DNA of 17,220 nt from the NCBI GenBank assembly GCA_903885885.1, contig CAISKJ010000454.1, forward strand, positions 1-17,220, read 5' to 3'. Shown in pieces: positions 7,901 through 15,861 of the stretch. This stretch comes from an uncultured delta proteobacterium (lineage in GTDB: Bacteria > Myxococcota_A > Polyangia > Polyangiales > Ga0077539). Positions within the stretch are counted from its first letter, which is position 1. The number at the start of each line of letters is the position of its first letter. A program made the translations under genes and the position numbers. Below the pieces are notes generated by a model. The model ran no database searches. It saw nothing but the letters and a program-made list of their open reading frames with translations, and was not told where the DNA came from.

Positions 7901-8587
7901 ATGTCGCGCCTCGGCGTGTCGCTCCTCGCAGCGGGCAGGCCCAGCCGCGCGGGCGCCGTGCTCGACGCCGCGGCCTCCATCCGCGGCCCCGGCGGCGCCG
8001 AGATTCGCATCCCCGAGATGACCCGCGCCGCCAGCATCTGGAACTCCATCACCACGCCGCGCGAGCCCACCATTCGCCTCGAGCCGCCCGTCCCCGGCGC
8101 GTCGATGAGCGTCGAGGGCGCGCGCCTCCTCAGCGAGACCTTCGACCGCGCGCGGGCCGCCATCGACAACGGCTCGTACAACACCGCGCTCGAGACGCTG
8201 GCCTCGCTGCCCGCCAACGTGCGCGAGCAGTCGGGCCCGGGCCTGCGACTCATGTACGGCTTTCTATTGTACCGATCGTCACTGGCCGAGAGCGCCGAGC
8301 CGCGCTTCGCCAAGGCCTCCGAGGCGCTCGAAGCGCTCGCCCGCGAGGAGCCCGCGTGGAGCGAGCAGCACCCCGAGGTGCGCTACCTCATCGGCCGCGC
8401 GCGCTTCCGCAACGGCGACTTCGCCCTCTCGGTGCAGGCCATGGGAGCCTTCGTCGACGCGTCGCGAAACCCCGTGCGCGGCGAGCACGAGCTCCCCGCC
8501 GTGGCGCGCGACCTCGACGAGCCCCCCGCCGCGGTACCCCCGGTCACCGACGCTCCCGGCGAGAGCGTGAAAGACACCCGCGGCTGA
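4943..8587 (+). CDS. Fused MFS-like membrane / spermidine-synthase-like / TPR-like protein
   Basis: This is a single 1214-residue chain. Residues ~15-230 and ~265-570 are two blocks of transmembrane helices separated by an acidic loop (about 235-265) rich in Asp/Glu. This is the membrane half of the 'fused MFS/spermidine synthase' family. Residues ~600-850 are a Rossmann-type aminopropyltransferase-like domain: VVGFGSG (687-693) as nucleotide/dcSAM loop, VDVIELERW acidic strand end, NNDGRNFL (D751) and SEPSNPW (768-774). True spermidine synthases have a catalytic Asp in the last motif; SEPSNPW is the usual form in the fused family, so the reaction is uncertain. VNTDDNALIEFAAPR closes the domain. 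The C-terminal ~250 residues are soluble and helical with TPR-like character (GFLLYRSSLAESAEPRFAKA region). The start is GTG, chosen because the hydrophobic helix begins about 20 residues later. Polyamine-type chemistry at the membrane is possible but unproven. Confidence 0.85.
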   Translation: MTTTSASPPSERAETGLQALLVPFLCFFLSGASGLVFEVIWTRMLTLVFGASTPAISTVLSAFMGGLALGSFLFGRFADRLKFPILTYAAMEAGVGIFSLLIPVVVRGVYPPVSHWITNHGGNRFDVFTLLRFVVVALVLLPPTTLMGATLPLLAKHFVKQGGRLGQRVGALYSVNTFGAVAGTFLAGFFLLPGVGLAWTNAIAGCTNLTLALLIVLFRKPLLGGEWPASWRDLLPVKAVEAAKTEGADDEAAADEGDDEILEEGTSSMVRTATLVAAAGSGFAALAYEVILTRALDMVIGSSVYSFSIILIGFLVGIGGGSALASAILRARPTPFATVAVAGSIEALALLQYVIYQTNLSRLLWAVITIMVLLGTSIAATWRRPVLALGVTQLLIAAGAIVTYFFQDRIPRMFVHLALSATTNCDPHEAIHFSQHVTAIQALSFLVALMCALPAAVGMGAAFPLGVRAYARGLSKIGSDTGAVYSVNTIGSIAGSFLMGFLIMPAVGMETAMYIAVAANLAIALMLFLASPGEEPVKYVLVPMAAVLLAVTGTGAALGRDGRIARSQGALKLFPRAWDQAEMTTGVFRLSLADGMVRRRNGRCIEDAPGERSRSMGGDNPIYYRDGVTTTVTVERWSLGGEKVHFALKNNGKVDASNGDDMPTQVLVAGYPLLLHPRPANELDVAVVGFGSGVTIGTTLQFPVRRVDVIELERWIPDASRFFADVNHLTYTEDRSFPFVTAPRLTVLNNDGRNFLAATDRRYHVVISEPSNPWITGVSNLFTADHFRAATQSLTPDGIFVQWVQLYEMSPDNIKTIYRTFASVFPHVRVFAADAYSSDTIMLGSFRPIGLDPAEIDRRLADPTIRAAVEPAHANGSTDLLARMLFASRNEVNRFATLEEHLERGEWRSDLRSTGLGVCEMPTCRRRAAPVNTDDNALIEFAAPRDLIGFDAFSGYVETMYADDWSYGRVESQVVTPTTPEGRMRLMSRLGVSLLAAGRPSRAGAVLDAAASIRGPGGAEIRIPEMTRAASIWNSITTPREPTIRLEPPVPGASMSVEGARLLSETFDRARAAIDNGSYNTALETLASLPANVREQSGPGLRLMYGFLLYRSSLAESAEPRFAKASEALEALAREEPAWSEQHPEVRYLIGRARFRNGDFALSVQAMGAFVDASRNPVRGEHELPAVARDLDEPPAAVPPVTDAPGESVKDTRG

Positions 8588-8696
8588 GCCGTCCCACTGT
8601 GACACGCAGCGAACGCCCCACAATCGATTGCGAGACAGTTTCTCCCTGACAGATCACAGAACAAATCGCCGACCCTGACGGGCTGCGCGACGACAT

Positions 8697-8716
8697 AACA
8701 CCGTGGCACGGGTGTT
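8697..8716. repeat. Interrupted palindrome upstream of the ATP-grasp-like gene
   Basis: CCGTG (8701-8705), a central G, and CACGG (8707-8711) form a perfect inverted repeat. Flanking AACA (8697-8700) and TGTT (8713-8716) extend it if one G is bulged. It lies 30 bp before the GTG start in a 159-bp intergenic region whose upstream part is unusually AT-rich for the window. It could be an operator or a leader hairpin. Confidence 0.4.
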
Positions 8717-8746
8717 GATGACGGCGCCGCGAAAGGCAGGTTCGCG

Positions 8747-9763
8747 GTGGCTGTACGCGTATTGCTCACGTCGCTCGAAACACCGAGCGGGCTCGCGCTC
8801 CAGAAGACGCTCCACAACTACGCGCTCGAGATCTTCTACGGCGACGCGCGCGACGCGGCGCTGGGCTTCGCGCACTCGACCTCGCCGTACTGTGTGCCCC
8901 TCCCCTCGCCCGACGCGGAAGACTTCGTCGACGCGGTGCTCTTCACCTGCGAGCAGCACTGCATCGACGTGGTGATCCCCACGAGCCTCGAGCACATGCG
9001 CGTGCTCGCCTACGCCCGCGAGCGCCTCGAGTCCCTCGAGGTGCGCCTCGTCGGGGCCTCGGCCTCCTCCATCGAGCGCTGCCTCGACCGCTGGGAGGGC
9101 GCGTGCGCGTTTCGCCGCGAGGGCATCGCGCCGCCGCGCATGGCGCGCCTCGACGAGACCTTCGACCGCCGCGCGTGGCAACTCCCCCTCGAGGTGCGAG
9201 GCTGCCAGGTCGACACGGCGCCTCCCGCCGTGATCGTCCATCGTTGGAGCGAGCTCGAGCCCTACCTCGGCGACCCCGACTTCTTCGTCACCGAGGTTTC
9301 CCCCGGCGTCGACTACGTCGTCGACATGCTGCTCTCTCCCACGGGCACGGTGCTCTCGGCGGTGCCGTATCACTTCGTGAGCGGCGACATCGGCGCCTCG
9401 CTCACGCTCTGCACGGTGCGCGACGAGTACATCGTGTCGATCGCCCGCATGGCGGTGCTCCTCCGCGGCGCGCCCGCGATGAGCACGGTGTACCTCCGCG
9501 TCGACGACGACGGCGCCTCACACGTCTACGACGTGCTCCCCGGCCTCTCGTCGCTCATCACGGTGGCCGACCTCGCGGGCGTCAACCTCCCGTGGCTCGC
9601 GGTGCTCTCCGCGCTCGGCGTGAGCACCCTCCCCGCGGGCGAGCCCTTCCGCGAGATCACCGCGCGCCGCGACTGGAGCGACCGCATCATCGCGGCCCCC
9701 GCGCGCCCCTCGCTGGCGGCGCCGCGCGCGATCCGCAACGACCTGAGCGCGCTCGACCGCTGA
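8747..9763 (+). CDS. ATP-grasp-like protein, probably lacking catalytic residues
   Basis: The 338-residue protein starts at a GTG with AAAGGCAGG six bases upstream. Its fold order matches ATP-grasp ligases of the CarB/PylC-like kind. A pre-ATP-grasp segment starts RVLLTSLETPSGLALQKTL. VVIPTSLEHMRVLAYA follows, then a CLDRW segment (112-116) before AFRREGIAPPRM. The B-domain strand is QLPLEVRG (145-152), EVSPGVDYVVDML (183-195) matches the family's E-x-x-x-G-x-x-Y-x-V-D strand, and VYDVLPGLSSL (260-270) sits where EINPR is expected. The usual Lys residues appear as Arg115 and Glu149, and the metal-binding Glu and Asn of EINPR are Asp262 and Leu264. I therefore infer a non-catalytic or altered member. 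It is separated by 159 bp from the upstream gene and runs tail to tail with the GNAT gene. Its role is unknown. Confidence 0.72.
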   Translation: MAVRVLLTSLETPSGLALQKTLHNYALEIFYGDARDAALGFAHSTSPYCVPLPSPDAEDFVDAVLFTCEQHCIDVVIPTSLEHMRVLAYARERLESLEVRLVGASASSIERCLDRWEGACAFRREGIAPPRMARLDETFDRRAWQLPLEVRGCQVDTAPPAVIVHRWSELEPYLGDPDFFVTEVSPGVDYVVDMLLSPTGTVLSAVPYHFVSGDIGASLTLCTVRDEYIVSIARMAVLLRGAPAMSTVYLRVDDDGASHVYDVLPGLSSLITVADLAGVNLPWLAVLSALGVSTLPAGEPFREITARRDWSDRIIAAPARPSLAAPRAIRNDLSALDR

Positions 9764-9777
9764 GCCCGCGCGCCGCG

Positions 9778-10260
9778 CTACAGCGCGCGCACCATGCGGA
9801 GCCGCACCGTCTCGAAGCCCATCTCTTCGTAGAGCTTGCGCGCCACCACGTTGTCGGCGTCGACCCCGAGGCCGATGCCGCGCACGCCGCGAGCCCGCGC
9901 CTCCTCTTCGGTCTTCTCGACGAGGAGCCGGCCCCACCCGCGCGACCGATGCTTCTGCACAATGGCCATGGTGGTGACCCACAGGCGCAGAATGCCCGTG
10001 CGCAGATCCTCCTGCTCGGTGAGCCACAGGTGCCCCGCGTAGAGGCCGTCGTCGTCTTCGAGGACGTAGAGCACGGCCTTGTCGGTGGTGGGCCCGGCGG
10101 GCCCCCACGCGTAGCGCTCCTTCAGCACCGCAGGCCACCGGGCGCGGTACAGCTCGCGCTCCTCGTCGGTGGCGTAGCGCAGCGTGGCCATCCCCGTCTC
10201 GATGTCGAGCGCGAGAAACGACTCCCAATCAGCCTCGTGGTAGCGCCGCAGGGTCGGCAT
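9778..10260 (-). CDS. GNAT-family N-acetyltransferase
   Basis: GNAT enzymes move an acetyl group from acetyl-CoA to an amine. The 160-residue protein has the typical N-terminus (TLRRYHEADWESFLAL), a central beta region (AVLYVLEDDDGLYAGHLWLT, then GILRLWVTTMAIVQKH). The pyrophosphate-binding motif A reads RSRGWG (105-110), fitting the R-x-x-G-x-G rule, followed by RLLVEKTEEEARARG. It ends with the motif B segment DNVVARKLYEEMGFE (136-150). The ATG at 10260 gives the expected short N-terminus; a GGGAG lies about 16 bases upstream, so the Shine-Dalgarno is poor. It ends 14 bp from the ATP-grasp-like gene and is divergent from mscS. The substrate, protein or small molecule, cannot be told from sequence. 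Confidence 0.87.
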   Translation of the reverse strand: MPTLRRYHEADWESFLALDIETGMATLRYATDEERELYRARWPAVLKERYAWGPAGPTTDKAVLYVLEDDDGLYAGHLWLTEQEDLRTGILRLWVTTMAIVQKHRSRGWGRLLVEKTEEEARARGVRGIGLGVDADNVVARKLYEEMGFETVRLRMVRAL

Positions 10261-10283
10261 CGGGCGTGATGTTCAACTCCCGA

Positions 10284-10311
10284 GCGTGAGCGCGTCAAGC
10301 GCATCTCACGC
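10284..10311. repeat. Inverted repeat in the GNAT/mscS divergent region
   Basis: GCGTGAG (10284-10290) and CTCACGC (10305-10311) are perfect 7-bp complements with a 14-base spacer. The repeat lies between the divergent start codons at 10260 and 10342 and just upstream of the mscS -10-like hexamer. It could be a binding site for a dimeric regulator, but a 7-bp repeat in GC-rich DNA may be chance. Confidence 0.25.
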
Positions 10312-10325
10312 GGCGCGTCGTGCGT

Positions 10326-10331
10326 TAAACT
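10326..10331 (+). promoter_or_regulatory. -10-like hexamer before mscS
   Basis: TAAACT at 10326-10331 ends 10 bp before the ATG of the channel gene and stands out as AT-rich in this GC-rich region. No clear Shine-Dalgarno lies between it and the ATG, so a leaderless transcript is plausible. I see no convincing -35 at the usual distance. Confidence 0.35.
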
Positions 10332-10341
10332 CGGCGCCCTT

Positions 10342-11277
10342 ATGCCGCCGCACTCAGCCTCCGACGAATCGCTCGTAGCCACCGCGAGCAGCGCGCTCAC
10401 GCACCTGTGGGATCTCCTCCCCATCACCATTCAGAACGTCGCCATCGCGTGCTTGCGCGTGGCCGTCACGATCGCCATCGCGCGCATGCTCCTGCGCCTG
10501 GTGCCCACGCTCGAGCGCGTGGTGGTGCGCCGCGCGTCGCGCCTCTCGCCCTCGCGGGCGATGCTCACCGACTCGATGGCCGACGCCGAGCAGCGCATCG
10601 CCACGCTGGTGAAGGTGGTCGGTAGCGTGGCGCGCGCCGCGATCGGGAGCGTCTCCGCGGTGATGGTGCTCTCGGCCGTGGGCATCGACGTGGCGCCCCT
10701 CATCGCGGGCGCCGGCATCGCGGGCGTGGCCGTCGGCTTCGGCGCCCAATCGATCGTGAAGGACTTCTTCAGCGGCTTCTTCATCGTGCTCGAGAACCAC
10801 TTCGACGTGGGCGACACGGTGACCATCAACGCCGTCACGGGCGTGGTCGAAGAGGTCACCATGCGGGTCACCGTGGTGCGCGACGCGGCGGGCGCGCTGC
10901 ACTACTTTCCCAACGGCACCATCGCGACGACGACGAACCGCACGGCCGGCTGGCAGCAGGCCTCCATCGAGTTCGCCTCGCCCATCACGGTGGCGGCCAC
11001 GGAGGTGCGGCGCGTGCTCGACGCGGTGTGCGCCGACGCCAACGCCGACGCTGCGCTCAAGCCCCGCGTCGTGACGCCCGTCGAGGTCGAGGGCCCGCTC
11101 GAGCTCGAGAGCGACAAGGTCACGTGGCGGCTGAAGGCGCGCGCGAAGCCCACGGAGGTACACGCGGTGCGAGAGCGGCTCATCGCCGCGCTGCAACGCA
11201 ATGTACCGGTCGGTGAAGAGGGAGCGCTGTCGTGGAAGAGGGCCGTCGAGGCGAAGGGCGAGGCCCTCAGTCCTTGA
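10342..11277 (+). CDS. MscS-family mechanosensitive ion channel
   Basis: Small-conductance mechanosensitive channels open under membrane tension and release solutes during osmotic downshock. The 311-residue protein has three predicted membrane helices: about 30-53, 95-113 and the pore helix TM3 at about 117-148. TM3 shows the Gly/Ala packing pattern GAGIAGVAVGFGAQ, followed by SIVKDFFSGFFIVLE. Next comes the family signature HFDVGDTV (153-160) and the beta domain (TGVVEEVTMRVTVVRD, then FPNGTI). The C-terminal alpha/beta domain is present, so the protein is complete and near the size of E. coli MscS. Its last 11 bases overlap the 3' end of atpG on the other strand, leaving no room for a bidirectional terminator outside the coding regions. 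Confidence 0.93.
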   Translation: MPPHSASDESLVATASSALTHLWDLLPITIQNVAIACLRVAVTIAIARMLLRLVPTLERVVVRRASRLSPSRAMLTDSMADAEQRIATLVKVVGSVARAAIGSVSAVMVLSAVGIDVAPLIAGAGIAGVAVGFGAQSIVKDFFSGFFIVLENHFDVGDTVTINAVTGVVEEVTMRVTVVRDAAGALHYFPNGTIATTTNRTAGWQQASIEFASPITVAATEVRRVLDAVCADANADAALKPRVVTPVEVEGPLELESDKVTWRLKARAKPTEVHAVRERLIAALQRNVPVGEEGALSWKRAVEAKGEALSP

Positions 11278-12163
11278 TGGCCTCGGCGCCGCCGATGATC
11301 TCCATGAGCTCCTTCGTAATCGCGGCCTGACGGGCGCGGTTGTACTGAAGGGTCAGCGAGCTGATCATCTTCTTGGCGTTGGTGGTGGCGTTGTCCATGG
11401 CCGTCATGCGGGCGCCGTGCTCGCTCGCGCTCGACTCGAGCATCGCGCGAAACACCGACACGTTGACGTACATGGGCAACAGGCGCTCGAGCAGCGTCTC
11501 GCGCGAGGGCTCGTAGATAAACTCCACGAGGGTGCGCGGGCCCGCAGCGGCCGTCTCGTCGGCAGCGGAGACGCCCGTGTCGATGGGCAGAATCTGCTGA
11601 AACGTGGGCTTCTGGTTGATGGCGCTGCGAAACTCGCTGTACCCCAGAATCACCTGGTCGAACTCGCCCGAGGTGAACGCGTGAATGAACCCGCGCGCGA
11701 TCTCGATGGCCTTCTCGTTGCTGCCCTCGGGCAGCCCCGTGAACTCCTGCGCGATGGTGACATTGCGACGGCGAAAGAAGTCGCGACCCTTGCGCCCGAT
11801 GGTCGCGAGCGACACCTCGAGGCCCTGGTCTTGGAGGTCTTTCAGCTTCGCGGTGGTGGCGCGAATCATCCCCGAGTTGAAGGCGCCCGCGAGGCCGCGG
11901 TCGCTCGTGAACACCACGAGCAGCACCTTCTTCACGGGGCGCTCGGCGAGGAGCGGGTGCACCGCCTCGTCGGGGCCGCCGCCAGCGCCGCGCGCCACCG
12001 AGCGAAGCACCTCGACGGTGCGCTTCGCGTAGGGGCGCAGGTCGGAGATGCGCTGCGTGGCACGACGAAGCCTCGCCGCCGCGACCATCTTCATGGCGCG
12101 GGTGATCTTCTGCGTGTTCTTGACCGACGTGATTCGTCGGCGAATGGTTTTCAGCGACGGCAT
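11267..12163 (-). CDS. atpG: ATP synthase F1 subunit gamma
   Basis: The gamma subunit is the central rotating shaft that couples the c-ring to the alpha3beta3 head. The 298-residue protein has the conserved N-terminal helix (SLKTIRRRITSVKNTQKITR, then AMKMVAAARLRRA) and C-terminal helix (LTLQYNRARQAAITKELMEI, then IGGAEAIKD), with SDRGLAGAFNSG in the central domain. GAGGAG lies five bases before the ATG. It is the last gene of the minus-strand operon and starts 43 bp after atpA. atpD and atpC, which follow atpG in most bacteria, are missing; the convergent mscS takes their place. Confidence 0.97.
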   Translation of the reverse strand: MPSLKTIRRRITSVKNTQKITRAMKMVAAARLRRATQRISDLRPYAKRTVEVLRSVARGAGGGPDEAVHPLLAERPVKKVLLVVFTSDRGLAGAFNSGMIRATTAKLKDLQDQGLEVSLATIGRKGRDFFRRRNVTIAQEFTGLPEGSNEKAIEIARGFIHAFTSGEFDQVILGYSEFRSAINQKPTFQQILPIDTGVSAADETAAAGPRTLVEFIYEPSRETLLERLLPMYVNVSVFRAMLESSASEHGARMTAMDNATTNAKKMISSLTLQYNRARQAAITKELMEIIGGAEAIKD

Positions 12164-12206
12164 GAGGCTCCTCGCGGCGTGCGCACGGTGACCGCGCGCA
12201 GGCGCG

Positions 12207-13880
<1,674 letters not shown>

Positions 13881-13948
13881 CGTGTGCCTCGAATCACTCT
13901 CTCGCCTCGATCGAGCGCGAGAGACCTTTGTTTACTGGAACGTTGTTG

Positions 13949-14488
13949 TCAGCTGGCCGAAGCCATCTGGCGGATCTCGTCGAGACGGGCCCGCAGGCTG
14001 CCGTCGTACACCTTGTCGCCGATGCGGGTCACCATGCCGCCGATGAGCGACGCGTCGACCTTGTGCGTGAGCGCCACGGTCTTGCCCGTGAGCTTCTCGA
14101 GCGACGCGCGCACGCGGGCGAGCTGCGGCTCGGTGAGGGCCGTCGCGCTCGTGACCTGCGCCTGGAGCTTGCCCGCGCGCTCGTCGGAGAGCGCGGCGAG
14201 CGCCTCGGCGACGTCGGGCAGGAGCGCGCCGCGGCGGCGGTCGGTGAGCAGCAGGGTGAAGTTGCGGGCCGTCGGCGACACGCCCACGCGGGTGAGAATG
14301 TCGGACATGACGGCGCGGCGGGTCTCCTGCGCGATCACGGGGCTCGACAGGAGCGTGGCGAGCTCGGGGCTCACGCGCACCACGTCGGCGAGGTTCTTCA
14401 CCTCGCGGGTGAGGGCGTCGAGGCGGTTCTCCTCTACGCCGATCATGTACAGGGCCTTGGCGTAGCGCCGGGCGACGGGGCTGCTCAC
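13949..14488 (-). CDS. atpH: ATP synthase F1 subunit delta (OSCP)
   Basis: Delta joins the peripheral stalk to the top of the F1 head. The 179-residue protein has the usual helical N-domain (PVARRYAKALYMIGVEENRL) and the C-terminal segment (GKTVALTHKVDASLIGGMVT, then RIGDKVYDGSLRARL), which is the best conserved part of the family. The ATG at 14488 overlaps the atpF stop by four bases, suggesting translational coupling. A 68-bp gap separates it from atpA. Length and order are standard. Confidence 0.95.
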   Translation of the reverse strand: MSSPVARRYAKALYMIGVEENRLDALTREVKNLADVVRVSPELATLLSSPVIAQETRRAVMSDILTRVGVSPTARNFTLLLTDRRRGALLPDVAEALAALSDERAGKLQAQVTSATALTEPQLARVRASLEKLTGKTVALTHKVDASLIGGMVTRIGDKVYDGSLRARLDEIRQMASAS

Positions 14489-15198
14489 GCGCGCGCTCCT
14501 CCGGTGGGGGTCTGGATCTCACGCTCGAGCGACTGAACGAACTCGTCGACGAGGCGGCTCTGGTCGGCCGCGGTGATGTTCTTGCGCACGGCCTCTTCGG
14601 CGGCCGTCACGGCGGCGAGCACGGTGTCGCGGCGGAGCTCTTCACGCAGCGCGCGAAGCTCCTGCTCGATCACCTGGGTGCCCTCGGCGCGCATCTTCTC
14701 GGCGCGCGCGTGGGCGTCGGCCACGATGCGGTCGCGCTCGGCCTCGCCCTGCTTCACGAAGTCGGCCTTGAGGGCCGCGAGCTCCGTCGAGAGGTTGGCG
14801 AGGCGGTCGGTGTACTCCTTGTGGAGCGCCTGAGCCTCATCGTGGAGGCGCTTGGCCTCGGCGATCTCGGTCTCCGAGGCCGCGCGGCGCGCGGCGAGGG
14901 CAGGGTTCACCTGGCGCTTCACCGCCATGTACCCGAGCACCACCAGAATGCCGAAGTTGATGAGCGGGCCGATGAAGGGCGGCGGGCCCTTCGTCTCGGA
15001 GACCTCGCCGTTGTGCTCGGTGCGCACCGTGGCGGGCGTCGGGCTGGTGAGGTTGAAGGGCGCCTCGGGGGCGTGAAAGCCCTCGGTGAGCCCGTGGTGC
15101 CCCTCGGCGGGCGCGCCGGGCTCGCCGTGCTCCTGCGCGTACGCAGAGCCGGCGCCGAGCACGAAGGCGAGCGCAAACGTAATGATGGAGCGCTTCAC
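14485..15198 (-). CDS. atpF: ATP synthase Fo subunit b, with signal-peptide-like N-terminus
   Basis: The 237-residue b-type stalk subunit starts at a GTG with GGGAGG seven bases upstream. Unlike E. coli b (156 residues, N-terminal anchor), it begins with a signal-peptide-like helix (residues 1-21, MKRSIITFALAFVLGAGSAY, ending AYA before Gln22). A His/Pro/Gly-rich segment of about 50 residues follows, then the real membrane anchor (about 74-94, PFIGPLINFGILVVLGYMAV). The rest is a long charged coiled coil (ARRAASETEIAEAKRLHDEA onward) that would form the peripheral stalk. This layout is known from some Deltaproteobacteria and Myxococcota. Its start overlaps the stop of the upstream b' gene by four bases, and its stop overlaps the atpH start by four bases. 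Confidence 0.92.
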   Translation of the reverse strand: MKRSIITFALAFVLGAGSAYAQEHGEPGAPAEGHHGLTEGFHAPEAPFNLTSPTPATVRTEHNGEVSETKGPPPFIGPLINFGILVVLGYMAVKRQVNPALAARRAASETEIAEAKRLHDEAQALHKEYTDRLANLSTELAALKADFVKQGEAERDRIVADAHARAEKMRAEGTQVIEQELRALREELRRDTVLAAVTAAEEAVRKNITAADQSRLVDEFVQSLEREIQTPTGGARA

Positions 15199-15668
15199 GA
15201 GCGCACCTCCCTGCGGAGAACCTTCGTTGCGATGTCGGCCGCGAGGGCGGGCACGGTGGCCAGCACGTCGACGCGAACCTTCTTGCCCTGAGCGGCGATG
15301 TCGGCGCGCTGCTTCTCGACGAGGGCGTTCACCTCGTCGCGCACCTTGGCGGTGATCTCGGCGTCGCGCTTCGCGCCGTCGGCGCGGAGGGCGTCGCGCT
15401 CCGAGGTAGCGCTCACGCGGGCCGCGGTGAGCTCCTTGGTGAGCTTCTCTTTGAGGTCTTTCGCGTCGCGGTCGAGGTCGGCGGCGAGCTTGCGCGCGCC
15501 CTCGGTGCCAGCCTCGCGCGCCTCGATGAGGTCGAGCATCGGCTTCCACAGCGTGGCGCGGAGGAAGAGGAACAACGCCAGCCACACGCCCAGGTTGAGC
15601 AGCAGCGTGATGTCGATGTTGATGAGCGGGCGCTCGTTGGCGACGAGCAGGAGGAACGATGCAGGCAT
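15195..15668 (-). CDS. ATP synthase Fo subunit b' (second b-type subunit)
   Basis: The 157-residue protein has one N-terminal membrane helix (about 17-38, DITLLLNLGVWLALFLFLRA) followed by TLWKPMLDLIEAREAGTEGA and a long charged helix, the layout of a b-type peripheral stalk subunit. Immediately next to atpF it suggests a b/b' heterodimer, as in cyanobacteria, photosynthetic bacteria and several delta-proteobacterial lineages (atpX/atpF'). The ATG at 15668 was chosen over an in-frame upstream start at 15740 because the segment between is not protein-like and a GGAG lies about ten bases before the ATG. It is the first gene of the operon; its stop overlaps the atpF GTG. Confidence 0.88.
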   Translation of the reverse strand: MPASFLLLVANERPLINIDITLLLNLGVWLALFLFLRATLWKPMLDLIEAREAGTEGARKLAADLDRDAKDLKEKLTKELTAARVSATSERDALRADGAKRDAEITAKVRDEVNALVEKQRADIAAQGKKVRVDVLATVPALAADIATKVLRREVRS

Positions 15669-15713
15669 GAACGACTCCGAAGGGGGCCACCGCGTCGAGC
15701 TTCGGGCATTTAC

Positions 15714-15742
15714 GGTGTTTTCACGAAACACCCGGTGCACCG
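15714..15742. repeat. Two adjacent palindromes in the atp operon leader
   Basis: GGTGTTT (15714-15720), loop TCACG (15721-15725) and AAACACC (15726-15732) form a perfect 7-bp inverted repeat. Immediately next to it CGGTGCACCG (15733-15742) is a perfect 10-bp palindrome. Both fall between the candidate promoter and the b' start codon, within the predicted untranslated leader. They could be regulator sites or RNA hairpins. Confidence 0.5.
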
Positions 15743-15761
15743 ATCCCTGCGAACGCGCGCG

Positions 15762-15791
15762 CTTCTAACACCCCATTCCGCGGGGGGTCAA
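15762..15791 (-). promoter_or_regulatory. Candidate promoter of the atp operon
   Basis: Read on the minus strand, TTGACC (plus 15786-15791) and TAGAAG (plus 15762-15767, preceded by TGT) are 18 bp apart; TTAGAA would give 17. This fits a housekeeping-type promoter with a close -35 and extended -10. It would leave a leader of about 85-90 bases before the b' start codon, holding the palindromes. Confidence 0.45.
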
Positions 15792-15861
15792 GGCAGTGGG
15801 GATCAATGGGGGTCGAAGGCGCGCGCGACAACCGCGCAGATGAGGGGGTGGAGCGGGGCGC

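Noticed and set aside
8703..8975. An alternative GTG-started frame overlapping the beginning of the ATP-grasp-like gene
   Set aside because: Its product is Ser/Arg/Thr-rich and lacks fold features, while the frame from 8747 has a Shine-Dalgarno and matches the ATP-grasp layout.
15764..15790. Rho-independent terminator between the START-like gene and the atp operon
   Set aside because: The short ACCCC/GGGGT stem has no following T-run on either strand, and the same bases serve the better-supported promoter.
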